From Pseudomonadota bacterium (GTDB taxonomy: Bacteria; Pseudomonadota; Gammaproteobacteria; Xanthomonadales; Xanthomonadaceae): a stretch of DNA of 36,129 nt. The stretch covers positions 1 to 36,129 of the forward strand of contig JAEZCF010000005.1 of assembly GCA_023430045.1 (NCBI GenBank), given 5' to 3'. The notes beneath the pieces were generated by a model. The model was not told the origin of the DNA. It did no database searches and saw only the letters and a list, made by a program, of their open reading frames with translations. Made by a program: the position numbers and the translations under genes. Shown here piece after piece: positions 7,882-15,685 of this stretch (position 1 is the stretch's first letter; each line of letters opens with the position of its first letter).

Positions 7882-9196
7882 TCCTGTGCCCCCTGTGCGC
7901 GAAGACCGCGCCGGGCACTGGGCGCCCTGGTGGGTGCTGGCCTTCGTGGCGCTGTGGCCGCTGCCCGGCATCGCCGAAGGCGTGCTGGTGCTGGGCGCGC
8001 TGTATGCGGCAACGCGGATGGTCATGCGCCGGGCGCAGGGCAGGCCCCGTCTGCTGGGGCCTGCCGCGTGGGCACTCACCAGCATCCTGTTTCTCGGCTA
8101 CTGGTTGCCGCAGGCATTTTCCGCGCTGGATGCGGTGGATCCGTCCGCGGCATGGACCAAGGCCGCCGCCGGACTGCGCTACCTGCCTTTCATGTGGCTG
8201 GTCGCCATCGCGGTAGCCACGCCGCAGCGCCGGTCGCTGACCCTGAACGGCCTGGCGTTGATCACGGCGGCGTGGACCGTGGATGCGCTGGTGCAGGCGG
8301 TCGCCGGTACCAGCCCATGGTTCTGGTCGCTGGACCAGCTCAAGGTAATGGTCAGCGGGCACGGACTGTGCAGCCCGGAAGAAGCCGCATTGGCCGATCG
8401 CCTCAGCGGCGCGCTGGGGCCGTGCAATCTCAAATTCGGCCAGGTGCTGGCCAGCCTGTCGCCCTTCCTGTTGCTGCCGGCTGCGGCGCGTTTCGGTCGC
8501 AGCGGGTGGCTGCTGGCCAGTGCGGCGGTGGGCGCCGTACTGTTGCTGGCCGGCTCACGGGCATCGTGGATCACCTTCGCGCTGGTGGTGCTGTACAGCG
8601 GGTGGCGTCTTCTGGGCGTCCGCCAGCTGCTGCTGCTGTCGATGCTCGGCCTGGCGGTCGCGGCAGGACTGGCGGCGTCCGTGCCGCAGCTGCGCGAACG
8701 CGTGGCGCGCACGGCACAAGCGTGGGACGGGCAGGAGGATGGCGTGGAGCAGGCGTTGTCCGGTCGTGGGCGCATCTGGGCTGCGGCGGGCTGCATGATC
8801 CAGGCGCATCCCATCAACGGCGTCGGTGCGCGCGGGTTCCGCGACGCGTATCCCGCGTGCGATCCGCAGGCGGGCCAACAGGGCGTATGGGGTGAAGGCC
8901 CCGCGTTGCACGCCCACCAGATCGTGCTGGAAATCCTCGCCGAAACCGGTGTGCTGGGGCTGTTGTTGTGGCTGGCGGCCTTCGCGCAGGCCTGGCGTGC
9001 ATGGCGGTTCGCGCCACCGCAGGCACGCGAACGCGCGCGCCCGGCAATGCTGGCGCTGGTGGTTACCGTGTTTCCGCTGAACACCCACCTGGCGTTCCAT
9101 TCCACATTCTGGGGTGGGCTGACGGTGTTGCTGGCGGCGTTGTATGCGGGCAGCCTGCTGGCCCGTGACGAAGGGCAGACGGCAGCGAACGGCTGA
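7862..9196 (+). CDS. O-antigen ligase family membrane protein
   Basis: Polytopic inner-membrane protein of 444 residues with about ten hydrophobic segments. Features of the Wzy_C/WaaL family include an Arg after a membrane span in LAGSRASW (about 230), then a periplasmic loop with SGRGRIW, INGVGARGF and the conserved His region ALHAHQIVLEILAETG (about 348). In WaaL these residues take part in moving glycan from undecaprenyl diphosphate onto lipid A-core. The ATG at 7862 overlaps the glycosyltransferase stop; a GTG at 7886 is an alternative start. Family members also include polymerases and protein O-glycosylation ligases, so the exact reaction is uncertain, but proximity to waaA and lpxL favours LPS. 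Confidence 0.8.
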   Translation: MPILPADPVPPVREDRAGHWAPWWVLAFVALWPLPGIAEGVLVLGALYAATRMVMRRAQGRPRLLGPAAWALTSILFLGYWLPQAFSALDAVDPSAAWTKAAAGLRYLPFMWLVAIAVATPQRRSLTLNGLALITAAWTVDALVQAVAGTSPWFWSLDQLKVMVSGHGLCSPEEAALADRLSGALGPCNLKFGQVLASLSPFLLLPAAARFGRSGWLLASAAVGAVLLLAGSRASWITFALVVLYSGWRLLGVRQLLLLSMLGLAVAAGLAASVPQLRERVARTAQAWDGQEDGVEQALSGRGRIWAAAGCMIQAHPINGVGARGFRDAYPACDPQAGQQGVWGEGPALHAHQIVLEILAETGVLGLLLWLAAFAQAWRAWRFAPPQARERARPAMLALVVTVFPLNTHLAFHSTFWGGLTVLLAALYAGSLLARDEGQTAANG

Positions 9197-9203
9197 AAGG
9201 AGA

Positions 9204-9239
9204 CGGTGGTGGAGCCCACCCTGGGTGGCTCCACCACCG
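9204..9239. terminator. Long perfect inverted repeat between convergent genes
   Basis: Arms of 13 bases at 9204-9216 and 9227-9239 (core GGTGGTGGAGCC / GGCTCCACCACC) enclose a further ACCC/GGGT pairing. It lies between the ligase stop and the convergent lpxL stop. No T tract follows on either strand. It is probably a bidirectional transcription barrier, or a variant of the REP palindromes seen elsewhere in the window. Confidence 0.5.
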
Positions 9240-9258
9240 CAGGCCCGTACGACCCGCT

Positions 9259-10176
9259 TCAGCGGTAATGGTTGCTGCGGCCGCCCGGCTGACGCTTGAA
9301 CCGTCGGTGGATCCACAGGTACTGGTCAGGCGCCTCGCGCACCATCTCTTCGATGGCCTGGTTGACCCGCGCGGTATCGGCTTCCACGTCCTCGCTGGGG
9401 AAATTCTCCAACGGCGCGCCGATCCTGAGGAAATACTTTCCGCCTTCGCGGCGGTGGAAATAGGGGATCACCGCACAGCCGGTCATCCGTGCCAGCTGGT
9501 GGGTGGCGGTGATGGTGGCAGCAGTGTGGCCGAAGAACGGCACGAACACGGTGTCCTTGCCACGCATGTCCTGGTCCGGCGCGTACCACAGGAAGCCACC
9601 CTTCTTCAGGTGGCGCACGGTGGCGCGGATATCTTCGTTGGCGTACATCGCCTTGGCGTAGCGCAGGCGGCCGAACTTCACCGCCCACTCGTATACCGGG
9701 TTCTTGTGCCTGCGGTACATTCCCGACAGGTCGACGTGGTCGCACAGTAGGCGCCCGCACATCTCCAGGGTCATGAAGTGGCCCGATACCAGCAGTACGC
9801 CACGGCCTTCGGCCTGCATCTGCTTGAGATGTTCCAGGCCTTCGATCCGCACGTGCGGGCGGATGCTGTCGATGCTGCCCCACCAGGAGCGCATGCATTC
9901 GAATATGCCTACGCCCAGGGCATCGAAGCTGTCGCGGGCCAGACGCTGGCGCCACGCCTCGTCCTTTTCCGGGAAGCACAGCTTCAGGTTCACTTCTGCG
10001 GCGCGGCGTCGACTGCCGAGCAGGCGCCAGGTGATCGATCCGACGCCCCGGCCGAGTACGCGCTGCAGCATCCAGGGCAGCCGGGCGATGGCGAAGGCGC
10101 CGAACATCACGGCGAACATCGGCCAGTTGCGGGGATCGGCCAGGGAGGGACGGACGGCGGTGGTGGCATCGGACAT
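9259..10176 (-). CDS. lpxL: Lipid A lauroyl/myristoyl acyltransferase (LpxL/HtrB family)
   Basis: Inner-membrane acyltransferase of 305 residues, close to the usual LpxL length. It transfers a secondary acyl chain onto Kdo-lipid IVA. A hydrophobic N-terminal segment lies at about 18-40. The catalytic HX4E motif is GHFMTLE (His at about 132, Glu at about 137). Later landmarks are SGMYRRHKNP (about 150), WYAPDQDMRGK (about 195) and FVPFFGHTAAT. It is divergent from waaA, whose product supplies the Kdo that LpxL-type enzymes generally need. The ATG has no upstream Shine-Dalgarno, and a TAGAAT box ends six bases before it, so the message may be leaderless. The exact position acylated cannot be read from sequence. 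Confidence 0.88.
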   Translation of the reverse strand: MSDATTAVRPSLADPRNWPMFAVMFGAFAIARLPWMLQRVLGRGVGSITWRLLGSRRRAAEVNLKLCFPEKDEAWRQRLARDSFDALGVGIFECMRSWWGSIDSIRPHVRIEGLEHLKQMQAEGRGVLLVSGHFMTLEMCGRLLCDHVDLSGMYRRHKNPVYEWAVKFGRLRYAKAMYANEDIRATVRHLKKGGFLWYAPDQDMRGKDTVFVPFFGHTAATITATHQLARMTGCAVIPYFHRREGGKYFLRIGAPLENFPSEDVEADTARVNQAIEEMVREAPDQYLWIHRRFKRQPGGRSNHYR

Positions 10177-10182
10177 GCCGTC

Positions 10183-10191
10183 ATTCTAGCA
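10183..10191 (-). promoter_or_regulatory. Extended -10 for lpxL, possibly leaderless start
   Basis: On the minus strand TGCTAGAAT ends six bases before the lpxL ATG. With usual spacing, transcription would begin at or within a base or two of the start codon. Confidence 0.45.
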
Positions 10192-10236
10192 ACCCGGCCG
10201 CGTGTCTTTCCCGAGGGGCTCCCGTATCCTCTGCCC

Positions 10237-11538
10237 ATGCGCAAAGACCCCGTCGAATGGATCCTGCGCGGCCTGTATTCGGCCGTGCTCTACCTGTTGC
10301 TGCCGATCACGGTGTACCACCTGGTGTGGCGTGGCTTCCGGGTCCGCGAATACTTCCGGCGCTGGGATGAGCGCTATGCGTCCTACCCCGATTCGAGCTG
10401 CCAGCCGCGGGTATGGCTGCACGCGGTTTCGGTGGGCGAAGTCAATGCCGCCGCGCCACTGGTCAATGCGTTGCGCAGCCTGCGCCCGGACATCCGCTGG
10501 GTGATCACCACCATCACGCCCACCGGCTCGGAGCGGGTGCGCGCCCTGTGGGGCGATGCGCTGGACCACGTCTACCTGCCGTACGACGTGCCGGGCAGCG
10601 TGGGGCGCTTCCTCAACCATTTCCAGCCCAGCCTGGCACTGATCCTGGAAACCGAGCTGTGGCCCAACCTGCTGTTCGGCTGCCGCAGCCGCAACGTGCC
10701 GGTGTACATCCTCAATGCACGGCTGTCGGCGCGTTCGCTGCGCGGATATCGGCTTCTGGCGCCGCTGATCCGTCGCGCGCTGCGTACCGTGACCTGCGTG
10801 GCGGCGCAGTCGCAGGATGATGCCGCACGTTTCGTGCAGCTCGGCGCGGCGCCGGAACAGGTGCAGGCGCTGGGCAACCTGAAGTTCGACATCGCCACGC
10901 CGGACGTGCAGGCGTTCGTCGAACACTTCCATCTGCAGGTGCCGGCCGAGCGCCCGGTATGGATCGCCGCCAGTACCCACGAAGGCGAGGAGCAGGCGGT
11001 GGTGGACCTGCATCGGCAACTGCGCCAGCAGCATCCCGGGCTCCTGCTGCTATGGGCGCCGCGCCATCCGGAGCGTTTCGCGAAGGTGGAAGCCCTGGCC
11101 CGCGAAGCCGGCTGGCAGGTATCCACGCGCCGTGCGCAGCAGTGGCCCGGCCGTGGCGACGATGTGTTCGTGGTCGACACACTGGGCGAGCTGATGTCCT
11201 TCTACGCCTGCGCGCAGGTGGCCTTCGTCGGCGGCAGTCTGCAGGCCATCGGCGGCCACAATCTGCTGGAACCTGCGGCGATGGGTACGCCGGCGGTGAC
11301 CGGCCCGCACCTGCACAACTTCGCGGAGATCTCGCGACGCATGCTGGAGGCGGGCGCGCTGCTGGTCGGCCAGGACGTGCAGTCGGTGGGCGGGCACCTG
11401 CAGAACCTGCTGGCCACTGCGCCGGCGCGCGAAGAAATGGCCCGCGCCGGCTGTTCGCTGGTCAGCAATGGTCGTGGCGCATTGAAGCGCACCATCGCAC
11501 TGGTGGAGCCGCACCTGCCGCCGCCGCATACGGCATGA
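10237..11538 (+). CDS. waaA: 3-deoxy-D-manno-octulosonic acid transferase (Kdo transferase)
   Basis: Inner-membrane-anchored GT30 enzyme of 433 residues. It adds Kdo from CMP-Kdo to lipid IVA, the first core step. An N-terminal anchor (about 12-33, YSAVLYLLLPITVYHLVW) precedes the Rossmann-like domain. HAVSVGEVNAA (about 62-72) contains the family catalytic Glu. ETELWPNLL (about 138), AASTHEGEE (about 245) and GGSLQAIGGHNLLEPA (about 331) are strong WaaA landmarks, the last lying in the CMP-Kdo-binding half. The start is the ATG at 10237, divergent from lpxL with a 60-base shared promoter region. TATCCT lies six bases before the ATG and there is no Shine-Dalgarno near it. Confidence 0.95.
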   Translation: MRKDPVEWILRGLYSAVLYLLLPITVYHLVWRGFRVREYFRRWDERYASYPDSSCQPRVWLHAVSVGEVNAAAPLVNALRSLRPDIRWVITTITPTGSERVRALWGDALDHVYLPYDVPGSVGRFLNHFQPSLALILETELWPNLLFGCRSRNVPVYILNARLSARSLRGYRLLAPLIRRALRTVTCVAAQSQDDAARFVQLGAAPEQVQALGNLKFDIATPDVQAFVEHFHLQVPAERPVWIAASTHEGEEQAVVDLHRQLRQQHPGLLLLWAPRHPERFAKVEALAREAGWQVSTRRAQQWPGRGDDVFVVDTLGELMSFYACAQVAFVGGSLQAIGGHNLLEPAAMGTPAVTGPHLHNFAEISRRMLEAGALLVGQDVQSVGGHLQNLLATAPAREEMARAGCSLVSNGRGALKRTIALVEPHLPPPHTA

Positions 11539-11552
11539 TTCGCGTCGGTCGC

Positions 11553-11569
11553 GCCGATCCATGATCGGC
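11553..11569. repeat. REP-like palindrome after waaA
   Basis: GCCGATC-CAT-GATCGGC is a perfect 7-bp hairpin with a 3-base loop. Its reverse complement is the core of the two palindromes near 17150 and 17190. It probably belongs to the same short repeat family and may also end waaA transcription. Confidence 0.55.
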
Positions 11570-11663
11570 ATGCCCTGCATGATGCCGCGCTTTTAGGCCT
11601 CATCCGATTCTGCTGGCCAGGGGGGTTGCCTAGCTTCAGGGGTTGTATTCCCTGGAGAACGCC

Positions 11664-12626
11664 ATGCCCGTCCATCGCCTCACGCGCTCGCGTGTCGGCT
11701 TCGCCATCATCGCGCTGCTGCCGGTTTCCACGCTGGCCCAAGGGACTGGCAACGCTGACGATGTGCATCCGCGCTTCATCGGCCCGCTGGCCAGCCCCGC
11801 TCCGCCGCTGCCGAAGGGCGTGGGCAACATCGAGCCCTACCTGGTGACGACCACTGCGGCCTCACGTTTCGATGCCGATGGCCACCGTGTCGACAGCCAG
11901 GCGGCCACGCAGTGGGACGTGATCGTGCCTGTCCAGTACGGTCTGACCGATCGCCTGACAGTGGGCACGACCTTGAGCGCGGCCTACGACCGTGCCGCTG
12001 ACGGAGGCCGCGATGCGGCCGTCGGCGATACGACGATCAGCGCGCTGTATGGCCTGTACGACGGAGCAGGGCCGCAACGCCTTCGACTGGCCGCCGGCCT
12101 GCGCCAGCGTCTGCCGACCGGTCGCCATGACCATCTGGAAACTACACGGCGGCCTGCCATTGGCAGTGGGGCCAGCAGCAGCACGCTTGCGCTGCAGGGC
12201 CAGGCGTATTTCCTGGATGGATATCTGCGCACGCGTGCCACCACGGCATGGCGCCTGCCCGGCAGCCACGCACGCATCCGCGGTGCAAGCGTCTATGGCA
12301 CCGGCGCTGGATTCGTCGGCAAGGCCCGGCTGGATACCAGCATGGTCAGTACGCTGTCGGCCGAATACAGCGTGGATCCACGCTGGACACTGGTTGCCGA
12401 AGCCATGTACGAACGTGACAACGGCACACGTGTGCGCGGCGGCGATCCCGACGGCGTCGCCATCGATACCCGGGAACCCGGGTCGTGGCGCTTTTCGCTG
12501 CTGCCTGCGGTGCAGTATCACTTCAACGACGATGTCGGCGTGATCGCCGGTGTCCAGCTGGGGTTGGCGGGCCGCAACACGGCTGCGATCGTGGCACCGC
12601 AGATCGCCGTCAACATCGGCTTCTGA
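11664..12626 (+). CDS. Outer-membrane beta-barrel protein, paralogue A
   Basis: Predicted secreted barrel protein of 320 residues. The ATG at 11664 follows GGAGA. The signal peptide is about 1-25 (ending STLAQ). The mature part has alternating polar/hydrophobic strands and ends in an aromatic residue (VNIGF), the usual C-terminal signal for outer-membrane insertion. It resembles the loosely defined MetA-pathway/transporter-like barrels, but I do not recognise a function. It is clearly paralogous to the gene at 16111: both share RF.GPL.SPAPPLP.G..N.EPYL near the N terminus, TG.HD.LE in the middle, and SWRFS..PAVQYH and LAGRN near the end. It converges on the mgtE/mgtC operon, so a link to divalent cations is only a guess from location. 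Confidence 0.8.
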   Translation: MPVHRLTRSRVGFAIIALLPVSTLAQGTGNADDVHPRFIGPLASPAPPLPKGVGNIEPYLVTTTAASRFDADGHRVDSQAATQWDVIVPVQYGLTDRLTVGTTLSAAYDRAADGGRDAAVGDTTISALYGLYDGAGPQRLRLAAGLRQRLPTGRHDHLETTRRPAIGSGASSSTLALQGQAYFLDGYLRTRATTAWRLPGSHARIRGASVYGTGAGFVGKARLDTSMVSTLSAEYSVDPRWTLVAEAMYERDNGTRVRGGDPDGVAIDTREPGSWRFSLLPAVQYHFNDDVGVIAGVQLGLAGRNTAAIVAPQIAVNIGF

Positions 12627-12630
12627 CGGC

Positions 12631-12653
12631 CCCTGCTCCTGCACGAAGCAGGG
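12631..12653. terminator. Hairpin between convergent genes
   Basis: CCCTGCT (12631-12637) pairs with AGCAGGG (12647-12653) over a 9-base loop, between the stop codons of paralogue A and the MgtC-like gene. There is no T tract. It is a probable shared terminator. Confidence 0.45.
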
Positions 12654-12662
12654 CGCGGCCAC

Positions 12663-13391
12663 TCACTCGCTGGTGCTGGGACTCCAGAACGCCTGCCGGA
12701 CCGCAGGCAGGCGTTGCAGCCGTTGCACCACCGCGTCCATGGTGGCCGCATCCACCGATGTCGCCGTCAGCACTGCTTCAATCTCTACATCGTCCTCCCC
12801 GAAGGCATTCACCTGCAGGTCCGTGACCGGGTATGCATGACGTTCCAGTTCTGTTTCCAGTGCGGACATCAGCTGGCGCTGGCGTTGCTTGCCAACGATC
12901 ACATGGACGATGTTGGTGACTTCCACCGACTCCACGTCCAGCGGCTGGCGATTGATCGCATTGACGATGGGACGCAGCAGGGTGTTCGCCGCAAGCACGA
13001 ATGCGGTGCCGAGCAGGGCCTCGGCCAGCATGCCGGTACCGGCCGCCACGCCGATGGCGGCCGAGCCCCACAACGTGGCAGCGGTATTGATGCCACGGAT
13101 GTTGCCTTCCTCGCGCATGATGACGCCGGCGCCGAGGAAGCCGACGCCGGATACCACGTAGGCGACCACCTGCAACGGGTTCGGTGTGCCGCCATACTGG
13201 GCGTGGAAACGCATGGCGATGTCCACGAACAGGGCGGCGCCCACCGCCACCAGCACGTTCGTGCGCAGGCCGGCGGTGCGCTGACGGTACTGCCGTTCCA
13301 GGCCGATGATGCTGCCCAGCACGAAGGCCAGCGCGAGGCTGGCGAGCGTGTCCATGGACGCGGCGAGGTCGAGATTCTGGATCAGCCGCAT
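12663..13391 (-). CDS. MgtC/SapB family inner-membrane protein
   Basis: Membrane protein of 242 residues. The N-terminal half is hydrophobic with the family signatures GLERQYRQRTAGLRTN (about 30-45), GVGFLGAGVIM (about 82) and RGINTAATLWGSAAIG (about 97). The C-terminal 90 residues form a soluble ACT-like domain (VHVIVGKQRQ, VNAFGEDDVEIE). MgtC proteins are tied to growth in low magnesium and, in Salmonella, to virulence and control of the F1Fo ATPase; short SapB-type members are less well defined. The start at 13391 is chosen for the strong AAAGGAG upstream; an ATG 33 bases earlier is in frame but lacks this. It is the last gene of an operon, 48 bases after mgtE. Confidence 0.88.
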   Translation of the reverse strand: MRLIQNLDLAASMDTLASLALAFVLGSIIGLERQYRQRTAGLRTNVLVAVGAALFVDIAMRFHAQYGGTPNPLQVVAYVVSGVGFLGAGVIMREEGNIRGINTAATLWGSAAIGVAAGTGMLAEALLGTAFVLAANTLLRPIVNAINRQPLDVESVEVTNIVHVIVGKQRQRQLMSALETELERHAYPVTDLQVNAFGEDDVEIEAVLTATSVDAATMDAVVQRLQRLPAVRQAFWSPSTSE

Positions 13392-13439
13392 GTCGATCTC
13401 CTTTGATTCCGGGGCTGGTTGCATGGGGGCTTGCCGCCA

Positions 13440-14825
13440 TCAACCGGCGGCAGAGACCAGTTGATCGCCCAGGAACAGCCAGGCAAACCCGAAGTAGACG
13501 AACACGCCGAGCAGGTCCATCACCGAGGTGATCAACGGCGAGGAGAGGGTGGCCGGATCGGTGCCGATGCGCCGCGCGGCGAACGGCAGCAGGGCACCGA
13601 TGATGCCGCCCAGTGCGGTGCAGACCAGCATGCTCAGGCCGACCACCAGCAGCACGTCGATGCCGACGCCCTTGCTGAAGTACGCCAGTACCGCTTCCAG
13701 CAGCGCGATGGTGACGCCCAGCGCGGCGGCGATCGGCAGCTCGCGCTTGATCACGAACCACACGTGTCGCCAGTTGAGCCCCAGCTCGCCCAGCGCCATG
13801 CCGCGTATCACCAGCGTGGCCGACTGGCTGCCGGTGTTGCCGCCCATGTCCACGATGGGGGCGATGAACGCTGCAAGAACGATCGCCTGGCTCAGCAGCT
13901 CTTCCTGCGCGGCGACGAAGGTGCTGGTGATGATCCCGAAGAAGGTCAGCACGGCCAGCCAGAAGACACGGACGCTGAACATGCGTCGCAACGGTGTGGT
14001 CATCACGTCCAGGTCCGCACCGCCGGCGACGGATACACCGCCGAAACGCGCCAGCTGGTTTGCATCCTGTTCCTTGTCGATGTCCATCGCATCGTCCACG
14101 GTGACGATGCCGATCATGCGCTCGTCGCCATCGATCACCGGCACGGCCAGAAGATCGTAGCGACGGATGATCTCGGCGGCCTGCGCGCGTGGCCAGGTGG
14201 CGCGCACGAATACCGGATCGCGGCGCAGCACGTCGGCGATGAGTGCCTGCGGCAGAGCAACCACCAGGTCGCGCAGTGACACCGTGCCCTGCAGGCGACG
14301 CTTGCCGTCGAGCACGTACAGTACATAGACGGTATCGCTGCTGGGGGCCGTCGCGCGCAGGTGCGCCAGTGCCTCGGCCACGGTCATGCAGGCATTGATG
14401 GCGACGAAACCGGAGGTCGTGGCCGAACCGATGGCCTCTTCCGGGTAGGCGGACAGGCTCAGGATGTCCTCGCGCTCGGCGATATCCAGCCCGGCCAGCA
14501 GCGCTGGACGGGACAGTTCATCGAGCCGGTTGAACAGGTCGGCCCGGTCATCGGCGGGCAGATGTTCGAACAGTTCGACCATTTCATCGCGTGGCAGCAC
14601 GGCGACCAGATCATCCTGTCGCCTTGCGTCGAGATGGACGAACAGGTCCGCGCGCTGCTGCGCGGCCAGCAACGACAGCAATGTCGATGCCTGCTGCAGC
14701 GAAGCGGACTGCAGGGCGGCGGCCATGTCTGACGGATGGGCCGAACGTGCCAGCGCGGCGAAGCCGTCGCGGTCCGGGGCATGTGCGAAACGACGCACGG
14801 CGAAAATCAGTTCTTCACGATTCAT
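13440..14825 (-). CDS. mgtE: Magnesium transporter MgtE
   Basis: Magnesium-selective channel of the inner membrane, 461 residues, a dimer in characterised homologues. Domain order is typical: an acidic helical N domain of Asp- and Glu-rich repeats (about 10-130, including DRADLFNRLDELSRPALL), paired CBS domains (about 133-255, with VYVLYVLDGKRRLQGTVSLRDL and VPVIDGDERMIGIVTVDDAM), then five membrane helices. The pore signature PIVDMGGNTGSQ is present (about 322-333). In the family, the N and CBS domains bind magnesium and close the pore when it is abundant. The ATG at 14825 follows AAGGAGAA. It lies between a small barrel-protein gene and the MgtC-like gene, all on the minus strand. Confidence 0.95.
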   Translation of the reverse strand: MNREELIFAVRRFAHAPDRDGFAALARSAHPSDMAAALQSASLQQASTLLSLLAAQQRADLFVHLDARRQDDLVAVLPRDEMVELFEHLPADDRADLFNRLDELSRPALLAGLDIAEREDILSLSAYPEEAIGSATTSGFVAINACMTVAEALAHLRATAPSSDTVYVLYVLDGKRRLQGTVSLRDLVVALPQALIADVLRRDPVFVRATWPRAQAAEIIRRYDLLAVPVIDGDERMIGIVTVDDAMDIDKEQDANQLARFGGVSVAGGADLDVMTTPLRRMFSVRVFWLAVLTFFGIITSTFVAAQEELLSQAIVLAAFIAPIVDMGGNTGSQSATLVIRGMALGELGLNWRHVWFVIKRELPIAAALGVTIALLEAVLAYFSKGVGIDVLLVVGLSMLVCTALGGIIGALLPFAARRIGTDPATLSSPLITSVMDLLGVFVYFGFAWLFLGDQLVSAAG

Positions 14826-14856
14826 GGGATTCTCCTTGTCGAGGGCAGGTGGCATG

Positions 14857-14873
14857 GCGCGGCTTGGCCGCGC
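14857..14873 (-). other. Intercistronic hairpin before mgtE
   Basis: GCGCGGC and GCCGCGC pair over a 3-base loop in the 62-base gap between the barrel-protein gene and mgtE. It could affect mRNA processing or partial read-through inside the operon. No T tract is present. Confidence 0.35.
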
Positions 14874-14887
14874 ATGAAACAGGGGCG

Positions 14888-15556
14888 TCAGTGCGCCAGC
14901 GGTACGTTCAGTCCGACGGTGATCCAGGACGCCGACAAAGCGTCGTGGGTACGGCCGGCGAGCAGATCCAGCGACGCCTCATCGCGCAGATGCCAGCGCA
15001 GGCCGATCTGGCTGCTGCGGTCGCGGGCGGCATCGCGCCAGTGCTCGGCCAGCAGCGACCACCGGGAAGTGATGCGCAGGGCGCTGCCGATGCCGGCGGT
15101 CATGCCACGATCAGCACGGTCGTGGTCCCAGCCAACGTTGGCGTGCAGCACGACCCGGCCTGCCTTATCGAGCACGAAGCTGGCGGGCAGGTTCAGCGTC
15201 CATCCACGTGCGCCGGCATGCCGCATGTCGCCGCCGATGCCTGCGCTGACGGCGAACTGCACGCGTTCGTCATCGAGCCCACGCAGCGTGCGCTTGGAAC
15301 CGAGTGACCATGGTGTGGAACCCGCACCACGCAGGTGGCTGAGACTCAACGACCATTCCGTGCCGCCGAGGGTGCACGCAGGCGTGGCGGTCACTATGGG
15401 ATGGTTGCCGTGCCGGCGGGCCCAGCTTTCCAGCTGGCACTGTCCGGCTGGCGTGGTGCCAGCGTCGTCCACCAGCAGGCTGGCGGCAGCGCAGGCGACG
15501 TTGCTGAAGGGCAGGGTTGCCCACAGCGGGGCATGGCGAAGGAAGGTGAAGCGCAT
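14888..15556 (-). CDS. Small secreted barrel-like protein, first gene of the mgtE operon
   Basis: Predicted periplasmic or outer-membrane protein of 222 residues, family not recognised. The ATG at 15556 follows GGAGAT; an in-frame ATG 39 bases upstream has no such site. The signal peptide is about 1-24 (ending VACAAA). The mature protein begins with LVDDAGTTPAGQCQLESW, like the N terminus of MetA-pathway-type barrels. It continues with amphipathic strands (SLSLSHLR, WSLGSKRTL, SLLAEHWRD, SSQIGLRWHL, ASLDLLAGRTHD, SWITVGLNVPL). It is shorter than, and not obviously homologous to, the two flanking paralogues. Its place ahead of mgtE and the mgtC-like gene suggests an envelope role in magnesium handling, by inference only. 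Confidence 0.75.
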   Translation of the reverse strand: MRFTFLRHAPLWATLPFSNVACAAASLLVDDAGTTPAGQCQLESWARRHGNHPIVTATPACTLGGTEWSLSLSHLRGAGSTPWSLGSKRTLRGLDDERVQFAVSAGIGGDMRHAGARGWTLNLPASFVLDKAGRVVLHANVGWDHDRADRGMTAGIGSALRITSRWSLLAEHWRDAARDRSSQIGLRWHLRDEASLDLLAGRTHDALSASWITVGLNVPLAH

Positions 15557-15626
15557 GGACGATCTCCGATGGACGGATACGCCAGCGGCTCCCACTCGGG
15601 CCGAAGGTAAATAAAGTGCGATGTAC

Positions 15627-15685
15627 GCAGGTCAGGCCGCCTCATGTCGGCGACACATGGCCTCGTCCTGGCGGACGAGACCTGC
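15627..15685 (-). promoter_or_regulatory. Candidate structured RNA leader (three-way junction) upstream of the mgtE operon
   Basis: On the minus strand, which is the operon's sense strand, these 59 bases fold into a compact junction. A closing stem GCAGGTC/GACCTGC (15679-15685 with 15627-15633) encloses two helices. One is TCGTCC-GCCA-GGACGA (15663-15678), a 6-bp tetraloop hairpin. The other (15635-15662) pairs GGCC with GGCC and ATGT with ACAT, with a 5-base bulge on one side and a 7-base loop. It ends 70 bases before the first ATG of the operon. A CTGC/GCAG pairing just outside (15682-15693) would compete with the closing stem. It does not match a riboswitch class I can name. A weak promoter-like pair (CTGACC, TATTTA) downstream of it means it might instead lie upstream of the transcript. 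Confidence 0.4.

Noticed and set aside
11613..11629. Possible sigma-54 promoter (TGGC...TTGC) before barrel paralogue A
   Set aside because: The GG and GC elements are 12 bases apart instead of the required 10.
15627..15685. Reading the junction as an M-box or yybP-ykoY riboswitch
   Set aside because: The length and arrangement of helices and the absence of the conserved loop sequences do not fit either class; it is kept only as an unclassified candidate.
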